Below, in pieces: positions 11,564 to 22,400 of a stretch of 64,000 bases of DNA. A model generated the notes under the pieces. It did no database searches and was not told where the DNA came from. It saw nothing but the letters and a program-made list of their open reading frames with translations. The stretch spans positions 682,001 to 746,000 of the forward strand of contig JAIVFJ010000002.1 in assembly GCA_025765615.1 (NCBI GenBank), written 5' to 3'. Position 1 is the stretch's first letter, and the number at the start of each line of letters is the position of its first letter. The position numbers were made by a program, and so were the translations under genes. Origin of the DNA: Zopfochytrium polystomum. Taxonomy: Eukaryota; Chytridiomycota; Chytridiomycetes; Chytridiales; Chytridiaceae.

Positions 11564-13433
11564 CTAGCCAAACATCTTTCCAAACATTTTTTTCTCTCGC
11601 TCTTTCACCAGTCGTAAGCGCCTTTCCAGCTCTTTCTCCCAGCGCCGCAACTCACGCCACTCGGCGGATGCCTCACCCTCCTCGCTGATGCCTTTGGCTA
11701 TAAGAGCTGACGCCATGGACTTCAAATCAGCTTCAGCGAGTTCCAAATCCCGTCCAATGCGCAAGTGAGCTTGCGCGCGACGCAAAAGTGCTTTGATGCT
11801 TTGTGGGTCCTTCTTCAGTACTTCGGTGCATTGCGTGATAACTGACGCCAAAAGCTTTTCGACGGCTTTCGAGTCTTCTCCAGGCACTGAGGAGAGCTTG
11901 AGGAGGACCGCTGCGTAGTTCAGCCTAGCCGTCTGCATTAGAGTCGTCACAGCGTCAGGGTCGATTCCATCCACCCAATCGTTCATATTCTCCTCCTCCT
12001 CCAGCGCTATGCCGCCGTCGTCTGCCTCTGCGTTTGCGCTCGGTTCCAGCTTTCCCAATTTGACCAATCGCTTTCTTTCCTCTGCTCGTTTCCGTCGCTC
12101 CCTCTTCTTCGCCTCGCGGCGCATTCCGCGTTCACGAAGGACATCAGCGACTGCCGGCGACATGCTCAGGCTCTCTAAAACGACAAGAGCCCTTTCGTAA
12201 TGAATTCTTGCGTCCGCCCACTCTCCTGCTCGATAACTAGAATCTCCCTTGGCCTTCGCGGCCGGCCCCTCCTTGTACTTTTCGCGAGCGTTCATTTCCC
12301 AGACCTCTTTTGCAAAGGAGTCCGGCTCAGCGACCGACAGAAGGTGGATTTCAAATTCTAGCACTGTCGCTCCAGATGCCAGAAGAAGGAGGTCCCGGGA
12401 GTTGCTGGAAGAAGGGGACGTGGGGTCGGCGAAGTGAGCGCAGCACCCGTGTGTGCGCATCGGTTCTTGACCTTTTGCAACTCTTTTTCGGTTCTCCGAC
12501 TCTTGACGCAGTATGGACTCAAGTTGAGCATAGCCCTGTAACCAGCCGAATGTGCGATCAGTCTTCCGCTACTTCTGTTCGTCCCCAACCCACCTCACAT
12601 TCTTCCGGCATGCACAAAAAGCGCGCACGCTCCCCGATCTTCATCGTTTTCACGCACTTTTCCATGCAGGCGACAGAAAATCCTAGACCAATCCGCAGTT
12701 CAAATGGATCTGGCGGATCCTCCGCTCGCGTGTCACGTATAAGTTTCTTGGTAGTTGTTGGGGCGTCTTTCGACGTTCGAGCTTCATCTTTCTCGGCGCC
12801 GCCAGTCGAGTCGGAATCAACAGTCTGGTCTACCTTAGAATTGGCCTTCTTCGCTGTCTTTGCGGCCCCTGACGGATCTTTTAGCGCCGCTATCCAGTTT
12901 TCCATCATCGCCGCCCTCTGCTGAAGCTGCTTGAGTTTCTCAGGGGGCGCATTTCCAAACTTCTTCTTCCGATCGTCATCGCTGTCGCTGTCACTGTCCG
13001 AATGAGACTTCTTCTTGCTGGAGACGGAGGCCGGATCAGTAGGCTTCGCCTTGTGGTCCGCGTGGCTGTGCCCATGGCCGTGCCCCTGCGATCCGTGGTT
13101 GTCACTTCCTTTTTCAGGGTGGCCGGCTTCGTGATCCTGCTTCATCCGTGCGATCTCAGCATCGGCTGCCCGCTCGACATCAGAATTGGCGTACGCGTGG
13201 ACTGTAAAGTGGAATCGAGCGTTTGAGCCCTTCCTCCATGTGGGCTGCTTTGGCGAGACAGGGGCAGATGCATCAGCCGGAAGGGGTATCTTGAAGATGG
13301 ACGAATTTGGGTCGATCGGAGGGGGAAAGCGCGATGGTTGCGATGACATTCCGGCTGCCGGTGCTTTCGCAGCCGATGAGGCTGTGGATGAGTTCGAGGG
13401 TGGTATCTTTGCAGACGACGTCGGCTGGTTCAT
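11564..13433 (-). CDS. AIP/XAP2-like FKBP-TPR co-chaperone with large FKBP insertion
   Basis: Two exons (13433-12594 and 12535-11564) give about 603 residues. Animal AIP is about 330 residues; it pairs an inactive FKBP fold with three TPRs that hold Hsp90. Here the first FKBP strand (GSNARFHFTVHAY, residues 69-81) and the second half (PFELRIGLGF, residues 243-252, and KIGERARFLC) are separated by about 140 inserted residues. The insert holds a His/Gly run (HGSQGHGHGHSH, residues 113-124), a Ser/Asp run (SHSDSDSDSDDD) and a possible coiled coil (PPEKLKQLQQRAAMMENW). After the intron come an AIP-like RTHGCCAH cysteine motif, a LEFEIHLL strand, the EVWEMNAREKYKEG linker and TPRs. The protein ends in a charged helix and MFGKMFG, resembling the AIP C-terminus. 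The ATG at 13433 is the first true ATG. Whether it binds Hsp90 is inference. Confidence 0.82.
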
Positions 13434-15906
13434 TGTTGGTGGTTGCCGCTGGGGTCTTTGTTTGCAACTCCACCCAAAAATTGTCGCGATCTCCAACTCC
13501 GCCTCCCTCGCAGTTCGAACGGCGGCTGTGCTTTCGAGGACTTGCCTCTGCTTCCCACTCCTTCAATCCCGCATGAGTTGTACGCGACTGCCACCGATCA
13601 GCATTGCGCACGACCAGTAATCCGTGTGCACAGAGACGAGCATGGCCGGCGCCGAGAATCAACGCTGACCTGCGCCTTTGCCCCGAACCGTCGCCCAGCT
13701 CGCCCCTCACCTCGCCTCCACCGTCGCTACTCGTCTTCCTCGTCCGCCCCGCTCTGTCCTGCCTTCACCAGCCCCCGCTGCCAGCTACCATCTGCCCCCG
13801 CCTCGCTTTGGGCTGTCCTCTCCCTGCCCACGATCCAAGAGCACTTGGCTAACGTCTACCCCCCCAGACAAAACCAAATACGACGGGAGCGCAAGCAAAC
13901 GCGCGCGAGGTACTTTTCCCCTCTTAATTGTACTCTGTTTATATTACCCACTGTCTTCACCAGGAGGAGAGTGGCGGGGGATCTGGAAAAGGTTTTTCAC
14001 ACCAATCCTCCGGCACCCCACGTTAGTGCGGCTCCCGGCGCGTCGCGTTCAGGGGAATAGGACAGGCGTGAATGCGCGCTTGGCGATGGGCTTGCCCTCT
14101 TTCCTTTCCGCTTATCCCACTTTAGCTACCCCTCTCCCGGCTTTGGTCACTGTTTGCGATGGGATTGTTTGCTTCGTTCAAGCCTTCCCTCCGTATTTTT
14201 TTTCAAGAGTGAGACCGGCACGAGCCGATTGCATGACCGTTTCTTGGCTTTCAAGGAAGGTTCGTGCTTTCGCATCTTTGCATCTTTGGACTCCCTCTCC
14301 TTTCCTCCTCGACGCTCTTCTCTTCTTGCGGCGAAGGATTCATTGTGAGTTTTGTTTCTATTTTTTCTCTTCTATCTGCGCGTGTTGCTGGCTTCTTCGG
14401 CTTTGGTTTTCTTTACGGGAGAGGAGGTTCAAGCAAGACCGCACTGTACAGTTTTTGAGGGAGAGCTGCGACAAGACTTCAACCGACAATATACGTCTTG
14501 TTACTATAAGCCGCCGTAAAGTTTGAAGCTCAAAAACATCGAAGTGGAAGAGGGTTCAAAGGATGCCGCTGCGTAGCGCGAGGATGAGAGCGAGGTGGAC
14601 GATGGGCCGAGCGGGATCGGCCCAAATTCCATCATCGTTGCAATCAATGACTTGACGCCTTTGACTTTCATATCGTGTCCACGCCCAGACAGCTTATCAT
14701 CTTTCGAAGACTTGAAAGCCCTCTTTGATACCGCCTTGCTGCTGGTCTTCTTGGCCGCTTTCGCGCGAGGATTTGCCTTTGCCGTCGGCTGCCGCTTTCA
14801 ATCCCTTCTTCGTGGCAACCCCCACCGACCTGTCCTTGCTGGCTTGCTTCGGCCGGCGAAAGCAGTCGCCTGCTGTGCCTTTACCGCTAGAGCGACGACG
14901 GAGCGAGCGAGAAGGCAATTCGCATGTGCTCACCTGATTACGATACACCAAGAACGATTTGTTTGTGTCAGAGCCCGCGAGAATGTCTCTTACATCATGA
15001 AACTGCGTCGGGCTGCAAGCTTGTGCGGAGGGTTGAGTCTCCACTGTTATTGATTTGGGCCTAGTCGCTACTTGAATGTCGCATAGTAACAGCTTTCGTT
15101 CGCCGCCGGCGGCCAATGTGGCGCGTGCGGTTTCGGATCTCCCAGATGCCATTTCTGTTCGTCAATGACGGAGTGAGGGTTCCTAGTTAGTGAGTATGTT
15201 ATGGGCTTTATCAACGCAGTGGACTTCACAGCCGAGAAGCACAGCATTCGCCCCGCTAAAAAGGCCTTTGGCAAAGATCCTTTCCAAGACGCAAATGAGC
15301 TTTGGTCGCTGCCCGAATAATTAGTGCAGCTTACCTGCTTTTTCGGCAACGGTCGATTTACCTTTTGTTATTCGATCGGTTACGAAAGGATTGCACAGCT
15401 GTCGCCACACTACCGACAAGGCCGCCTTCGGGAGAAATTGGAATTAGAGATTAGCCGAGGAGAGTGACGTGTCACCAATTGGTCCCACAAAGGCTGTCCG
15501 CCGGCGGCACAAGGCCGAGGTGTTTGCCCTGGACGCGCTGTTGGGGAATCTGCTGTGCCTTGACCTAAGATCCTTCCCGCTCACCCGCTAAGCCCTCTAA
15601 TCGCTCTGCTCACCTTACCCCGCTTACGCTTTCCCATTTCAACTGTTGTTGGCCCCGTCTCTTGTTGTTCCGCTGCGACGTTGGTTTTCGTGTCCCGTTA
15701 TTTTTGGGCTGCTGTTTCGGCTTTGGCGACCTGGCCACCCAATCGCTGAGTATTTCTTTTGGAGCATGGGGCATTACAATGTCCTTCCATGATTGGATAC
15801 ACGGTCTGTCCTGACACCTCGCCTCGGCAGGTGGAACAAAAAAAAAAAATAAAAGCTATTACAGCGATCCACCAGTCTCTTTCTTTATTCATAATCTATT
15901 TTCCTC
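13434..15906. other. Region without a defensible gene; weak coding hints on both strands
   Basis: These 2.5 kb contain only weak candidates. The plus-strand frame 13678-14526 starts without ATG, is Pro/Ser-rich and then hydrophobic, and matches nothing I know. On the minus strand, 15152-14520 shows a Lys/Ala-rich stretch (GVATKKGLKAA, KAAKKTSSKAVSKRAFKSS) that needs one frame change near 14780; it resembles a basic nuclear tail. On the plus strand, 15201-15320 is a 39-codon ATG frame (MGFINAVDFTAEKHSIRPAK...) with protein-like composition, and just upstream 15076-15168 is another short ATG frame. From 15350 to 15906 I see nothing coding. Part of the region should be the 5' flank of the AIP-like gene. 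Confidence 0.4.
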
Positions 15907-17949
15907 TTACTTCCACGTTACGTAATTTCTTACTACTTGAATGAGCGCAACTTCAGACTGATCGAAGTTCGACTGGAAGCTGTTCTCGAGGCGCTCCGAT
16001 GCCCGAGGAGTTGAAAGTGACAACGCTTTTGCTCGGCACAATCGAGCGTTTAACAGAAGACACGTATAAGTTGGATAACGATTGTGGCCTGGCAATTCAA
16101 GCTCTTTCGGTCCTTCCAAAAATTTGCGCCATTGGTTCGAATGGCCAGGTGTCGACTGACTGTGATGAGGCCGGCGGTTTTGCATCGTTTTGACTCCTCC
16201 GCTTACGGCTTTGGATACTGTGAGGAATACTGTCCTGACGGCTGCCATCATTCTTGCAAATTGACCCAGCAAAGAGGGTACGTGAAGGCGCTCTCGTAGA
16301 AAGTTCAGAAACAAAATCGAACTGTTTTGAAAGGACGCCGTGGAGAGAGAGGTTGCAGTTCCACAAAACGGTCGGGTTGTTTCCGAGCTTTTTCGTAGCT
16401 GTCAACGACTCCCATTCCTTTTATGGTCTGGTAAAGCTCACCAGACGTACGTTCTGCTACCTCACGAGTTCTACCGATGATATGAAACATGGTCGCCGAC
16501 GACGGCTTCATTAGCTACAACATTGTTTGTAACGTCTCGCGGTTCAGCCAGTACCGTTACTTTAGCTCGAGGGGTGGTTTCGTTACTTACCTGAGAATCA
16601 TCCATATAATGCAGATTTTGAACCGTTTGCGAATAATGCATTGAGGACTTGGGAAAGTGCAACGGATGTGCGAGTACGTATATCACCAGATATGGCCTGC
16701 TTTCTTGGAACTGTATACCTGGAACCGAAGCAAGTGCTAGGAGCCCAGACTGAGGCACTCGAAATGCCTTTAGAACGCTAAGGAGGTATCTCGATTCGTG
16801 ACTTAATGCCCTCATTGACATTGACATATCAAACTTGGATCCCTTGATTGACGGGGTGCCTTTTTCGCTTTGAACAAAATCTGCATCGGTGACGCTGGCA
16901 GCGATCATTTTCGATGCAAGGTCCTTCAAGAGACCTTCGATGACGCCGAATGAGCGGTTCCGCTTCATCTCATCTCCTGTACAGCCGCTAACTCATGACT
17001 TACGGAAAGCTCCGCTCGCTTGCAAAGAATGCTTACCAGCAGAGGGTTCGATCGTCGGTTTATGGAGCGCGACAAATGGCATATCGAGGATTTCCCATAA
17101 CTCGATCGACAAGTTAGCAAGATCGTTTTCCTTTCGTTCTTATTAAGGCAATTCTCAATTATTGCACTCAATTGTGCAATCTCGTCAACTCTTCCGACGA
17201 CACGAACTGTCTCGGTGAGGTTGCTGTCTGCAGAACGTCTCCCGAGGAGCTGGAAAATGGATTCGTCTCCAAAACCTGTTGCTCGTGTGAGATTCTCCAT
17301 TTTCCATTCGTTTCTCATGTTAGGTCTCGAGCGCACATTTCAGGTTCACTTTCGTGGTAATCTGCTCGAACTCGAATATGTCCCCTGCGCTACTATTTGG
17401 TTCAAATCGCAGAAGACTGCCCCAGAGGACCCATCACTTGCAACTTTAACGGCGTAAGGATCCAAGCACATGAGCCTTGCTGCGAGGTTAACGGGTGCAC
17501 AAAGTATTGTCCCATCCATGCGCACTTCGTTTCCAAAGACACCTGCGTAAACTACTCCCAACGCCACTCCGACTTGGAAATCAACGACACCGGCTGATTC
17601 TTGCTTTAACTTCAGGTCAATGCACGCTGCAAGTGCGTACCGTGCTTCCGCTCGATGGTACGCCAGCCCACGCAGACGCAGACCACACGCAGCCAGAAAG
17701 TGAATGATTTGTCATCCAAGTAGATTTTGGTGAATGCTGCCGCCTTGATTGGAAACTGAATTTAGAACGGTGGACGTAACAAATTGAGCTCGCTGATGCG
17801 CCATCAGTCACTTCCCTCAATCTCGCGGCTCCGTCTTTACCGTGATTTGTCGTGAGCACCGTGAATCCTTGCACGCCCGCAAGCGATTTGAGCGGAAACA
17901 CTTTATGCTTCGTTGCACCTGATTTTTTCAATGACAGCTGCAATTCCAA
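15907..17949 (-). pseudogene. Decayed, internally deleted copy of soluble adenylyl cyclase (ADCY10-like)
   Basis: Pieces of the neighbouring full-length cyclase appear here in the same order and strand but with large gaps. They are: the start of cyclase domain 1 (GFTVLTTNHGKDGAARLRE, near 17800-17865); the second half of cyclase domain 2 (AYHRAEARYALAACIDL, then GVVYAGVFGNEVRMDGTIL and APVNLAARLM, 17400-17690); the P-loop (SSYGKSS, near 17085-17110); the block after it (RSFGVIEGLLKDLASKMIAA); and the C-terminal tail (SGGVKTMQ, then FDQSEVALIQVV, to TAA at 15907). The rest of domain 1, the first half of domain 2 and most of the helical repeat region are missing. Frame breaks are visible, for example near 17710 where LDDKSFT and the next conserved block lie in different frames. 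It could still be transcribed, but a working cyclase is very unlikely. Confidence 0.75.
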
Positions 17950-18142
17950 GCTCGCCTGTTTGAGCGTATGGAAGCCTCGGTCGTGGAGACCGTGCGTCGC
18001 AGACTTTCCGAACTGCCTCGGGTAGAACTTTCAACATCTTCCGCCGGTCTTTTGAGTGTGGAATCAAATATTAATACTGCGCAACCGTGTCTCCACACGC
18101 TTCAACGCTTTCCTTGTCAGCGCAGTGCAGTGCACCTCAAAA

Positions 18143-19373
18143 GATGGAGTCGACGTCAAATCAGCCAGCGCAGGACATCAAAAAGGCCGCGGAGGAGTTT
18201 TTCGTCGCATTCCAGAGAGAAGTCGCTGGTAAGAGAAAGAATCCGCGTGCTGAAGTATGGTCTCCGTCAATGTTTCCGACTCGTTTAAAACAATATCGAG
18301 AATTCCCCATAACTATTTTCGACTTGATTGGTTGCCAGCCATCCACGATCGCATCACAGAGTTGAACGACCAGCGCGATGGAATCGCGGATATTAAGCGG
18401 TTGGTAACGGATCTGGACAAGCGAGTCACCGATGCTGGCTCTCTCTACCTCCCCCCATACGATCAGCGACAGTGTGCAATCGTAAGAAAAAATGAAGACA
18501 GACCCGACCCCAAGAACGCTCACCCCCACCATCCGCACTAGCAATTGCAAGCGCTTAATGAACAGCTTTCAAAGGCCGCAAAGCCTCGTGCAAAGTTCTC
18601 GTTCAAGTCATCCAAAGCCGCAAAGACTTCCCTCGCAGCATCAGTGACGGTAGCATGCCGCCGGTCGAGCACTCAGCCGAGCCCCGACTCTCGGTCGAAT
18701 GCCACTTCAGCCGAAGGCCCCACCAAGTGCATGGACGCTAAATGACAAAGCCACGCACTACGAAGTTCCAAGTCCCTCAGAAGCGAATGAAGTCAGGGAC
18801 GCGTACATCTTCAACCTCACCGATTCAATCGTCGACCTCCGCCGAATCCCTCTGGCAGCGGTTCACCTTCAGAACCTCGACAAGTGTATCGTGATCCTCG
18901 GTGCCATTTCTGCCTCCGTGATGGTGGAGGGTTGCTGCTCGTCCGTCATCGTGGTCGGATGTCGGCAGTTCCGGATGCATGCGAGCACGGGCATGGCCCT
19001 TTTCCTCCATGTCCCCTCCAGCCCAATCATTGAAGACTGCAGCGGCTGCATTTTTTCGCCTTACGCGGCAGCGTCTTGGGCTGTAATTCCTGGCATGGCT
19101 GGACCGTCCAGAGCAGAAACATTCGCCAGCTCATTAAAAAAAGCTGGCCTGAATGGCGCAACTTCTCGTTGGGGTGACGTAGAGGATTTCAATTGGCTAA
19201 GGCGGGGGCAATCATCACCGAATTGGCGGAAAATGGACGACTGGAGAGGCGCTCAGCCGTTTAACGTTAATGGAAATTTGGAATCAGGAGGTCCTTTGAG
19301 CCCTCCTCTTGTTCGTATCTTATTGGACGACGACGGCTTTCTATGCTCTCGCGATACTGTAAAAGCCCAATAG
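18143..19373 (+). CDS. TBCC: Tubulin-folding cofactor C (TBCC)
   Basis: Cofactor C acts last in alpha/beta-tubulin folding, stimulating GTP hydrolysis by beta-tubulin in the cofactor D/E/tubulin complex. Exons 18143-18228, 18340-18481, 18542-18643 and 18711-19373 join in frame to about 330 residues, close to the family's usual length. The N-terminal helices (AAEEFFVAFQREVA, then IHDRITELNDQRDGIADI) form the spectrin-like tubulin-binding part. KFSFKSSKAAK is the usual linker. The C-terminal beta-helix contains CRQFRMHAST, carrying the catalytic arginine finger, then PIIEDCSGCIFSPY and WGDVEDFNWLRRG with SPNW. All hallmark residues are present, so the gene looks functional. Its stop lies 42 bases from the stop of the convergent cyclase gene; its 5' side faces the cyclase relic at a distance of about 190 bases. 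Confidence 0.93.
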
Positions 19374-19415
19374 ATATATTTGCATAAATCCAAGCTCGCT
19401 GCACCCCTTCATCGC

Positions 19416-22400
19416 TCAACGACCAACCACTTTGGTCCGTAACAACTTATCAATGAGGAAGATTTCAGATTTGTCGCAATAGCGCTCCAGTTCTCCTTTG
19501 AGAGCTTGGCCTTCGCTTATCCACTTGCTAACATCGACGTGGCGGAGGAGCCCTTTTGCGCGCCAATTCCGGGCTTGGAAAAGAAGCTTGCAGAAGTCAG
19601 GGAACAAATCCGGTCCTGGCGCTTCCATGCGCGCAACTTCCACCACAAACTTATCCGGCCGACCGCGAACGACGACGTTTCGAGCGCACCGAAGAAACAA
19701 GTTACAGAACCGCATTTGTCGAGTCTTCACCCCGGACTTGGAGGCTTTCACCACTTGCCGAAATATGGATTGTGCAACGAGCTTCATTCGACCCACGTCC
19801 CCTTTTTTCCATGCTCTTGTCGAAAGCTTGCGCTCCGCCTCAAGAACGAAGAGGGAAAAGTTTGTGATGGTGATGGCGACGGTGAATACGGAAAGTATGG
19901 CAGATGGCATCTAATTATTTGGTTGCTCAGTGAAATGGAGGTTTGTAATGGTCACATTTACCAGCAAGGTTGGTGTTCGAGAAAAGCACGCGCAGAGCTC
20001 TGCGCCGCGATATTCAAGCTCTTTCAGCAGGTCGTCCTCCCCTTCGCTTGTACTGGAAAGCTCTAACGTCATGCAAATCGAGCGGCACAGTTTTGTGAGA
20101 ACACTTAAGCTCATGATCGGGTGTCCAGCTAACACTGTCGGTGGCTTGGATAATTAAGTAATAATTTAATTGCATGATCGAACCTTTCTGATGGAGCTTT
20201 TCTCAAGTATTATGTCAGAATGCTCCACAATAGTTTGAGCAGCGTCTTCAAACCTGCATTTCGCGACCATTTCAAGAATATAGCAGACCTTCAACAAGAA
20301 GACAGATCTCCGGCTCATGTGGAACGATTCGTTCAATTCGATTTCCTCAAGAACTTTGAAACCCCCTTCGTCTGGAGGACCAATTAGCTCGAGTTCACCA
20401 TTTCTGGATCAAATAGTAGTTCCATTAGTTTGCTTGAACTCTTGGTCGTCGGTGACTTAATACTTACACAAATAGAAATGTGTGGAGAGAAACTAACATA
20501 GTTCGGGCCGTTTCATCGAATTCTAGGCCAGCCTCTTTAATACAGTCAAGTGCCTCTTTCATTGCGACAATGCATGCAGAGTCGATCACCTGCCCATCAA
20601 ACATTCTGCAAACCACATCCAAAACTCGTGTGAAAGATTTGCATGCGTAATCCCAAGAGGTTGACATATCCTCCGGGAGAGACTCGGCAATATCTCGGTA
20701 GCGCCTTGCAGTCTCTGCCTTACGGGTTGCAGCCGCGAAAAGGCCGAGCCTCATATAGGCGAGCTTAAGTCTCCATCCGTTCACTTTCGGATCAATCGTT
20801 GCGGCGCAGCGGATGAGGAGTGTGCTTGACATTTGGAAATTCAAGTAATTAAATCCTTGCACACGCCGCTCGTAGATCCATAGAACCAAGGCCTCCATGA
20901 CCAGCGATAGCTCATTGAGGCGACGAGTACCGTCACCGGAATTACAATTTACCCCGACCAATTGGTCGAGTTCTGTTGCAGGGGATAGTGACTCATTAAA
21001 AACTTTTGAGAGTTTCGTGTTCCGGCGACGAGAATAGTATTTTCCGGGGAACAGCAAGGGGAATGTCCGAAGAAGGTATTCAAAATATACGAAACGAACA
21101 TTGGGATCAGTGCTATCCCCAATCCTTTTTAGAAACTTTTGATGATAGGTGAACGATCGAATGAATGGGATGATCCTTTTGGAAACAAGATCTGATTGGC
21201 CCGCTTTCCGTATTTGTTCAACCAAGACTTTTACGGCTTCGGTAGAATTACTAAATGATACTTTGAGATTTAACAACTGTCTCTTAACGAATCTCACGCA
21301 CCCAACTTGACAATACATATCCGCAAGCATCTTTGAGCTGATGATTTGATCCAGTATTGGCAGATTCTCAAAGTAGGTTGCGTCAAGTGAGAGTAGCAGA
21401 TCTCGGCATCGAAAAGCCTCCGCCTCATTTTGAAACGATGCCGCAGAGATAAACCCTTTGTACAGAAACTCACACTTCAGACCAACCTTCCCTGAAACTT
21501 TCGTGATATGCAGGATGATCGTTTGGAGTAGTTGGATATCTTCGCCTTCCTCATCGAAGCGGTTTCGGAAGTGTGTAAACGCAGCAAAGTGGATATCGCT
21601 TTTACGCTGCGGCAGAATTGTCGCAAGAACCCCGTCGTGGATAATGCAAGTACTGAAGGCGTATTGCGAGTCTTGTTCGTTCCGGCAAATCAGAAAGCCG
21701 AAGCGGTCCGATGCCTGAATGAGGTCCGCGATGTACTGAATGGAGTATATGTCATCGCATTCGCTTTCAACGATTCTAGTAATTCCGCAAAGGTCGAGTA
21801 GATTGAAGTACTGGCCAAGTACTGAAGCAATTTGAATCAGATTTCGAAATTCAAGGTGCACCGAGTCGAGTCTGCACAAAGTCGTGAGGGCAAGCATAAA
21901 TAGCAAATCACAGAGCTCCAACAACTCACTGAGCTGCTATAGCCCCGCCGGTTGTTAGTGCTGGAAGCTGTGCATCAAGAAAGCGACGCTTAGAACCTGC
22001 TTCGACCCCCCTCAAACCATTAATGATCATGCGGACAACCGCAGGAACCCCCAATGATCGATCCATGATTTGCTGAATGAGTCGCTCGCTCACTTCGATA
22101 CCATCGAAGGCATCTTGACATATTTCTTGAACGCTTTGTAGAGTGAGTGGCTGAAGACAAAGGTGGCGATCGCAAAGTGACGCAACGCTGTCAAAGTCTT
22201 CCACGAAGTCCCATTCCTTTTTCGATATCAAAATAAAGGCAAGATACAGTGGACCTCACCTCTCGAGACCTAGCTCCAATAAGAAATAGCGCAGCAGGAC
22301 AAAATTTGCGTAGCGTAACCAGAGTTTGAAGCGACTCTCGATCAAACCACTGAAAAGTTGAAACGGTCAAATCCGGTGTTTTCAGCTTGCCTCTACCTGA

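Noticed and set aside
13678..14526. 282-codon plus-strand frame
   Set aside because: Starts with TTG, Pro/Ser- then Phe/Leu-rich, no motif I know; kept only as part of the orphan region.
15999..16193. 64-codon plus-strand ATG frame (MPEELKVTTLLLG...)
   Set aside because: The opposite strand matches the cyclase C-terminal tail, so this is its antisense shadow.
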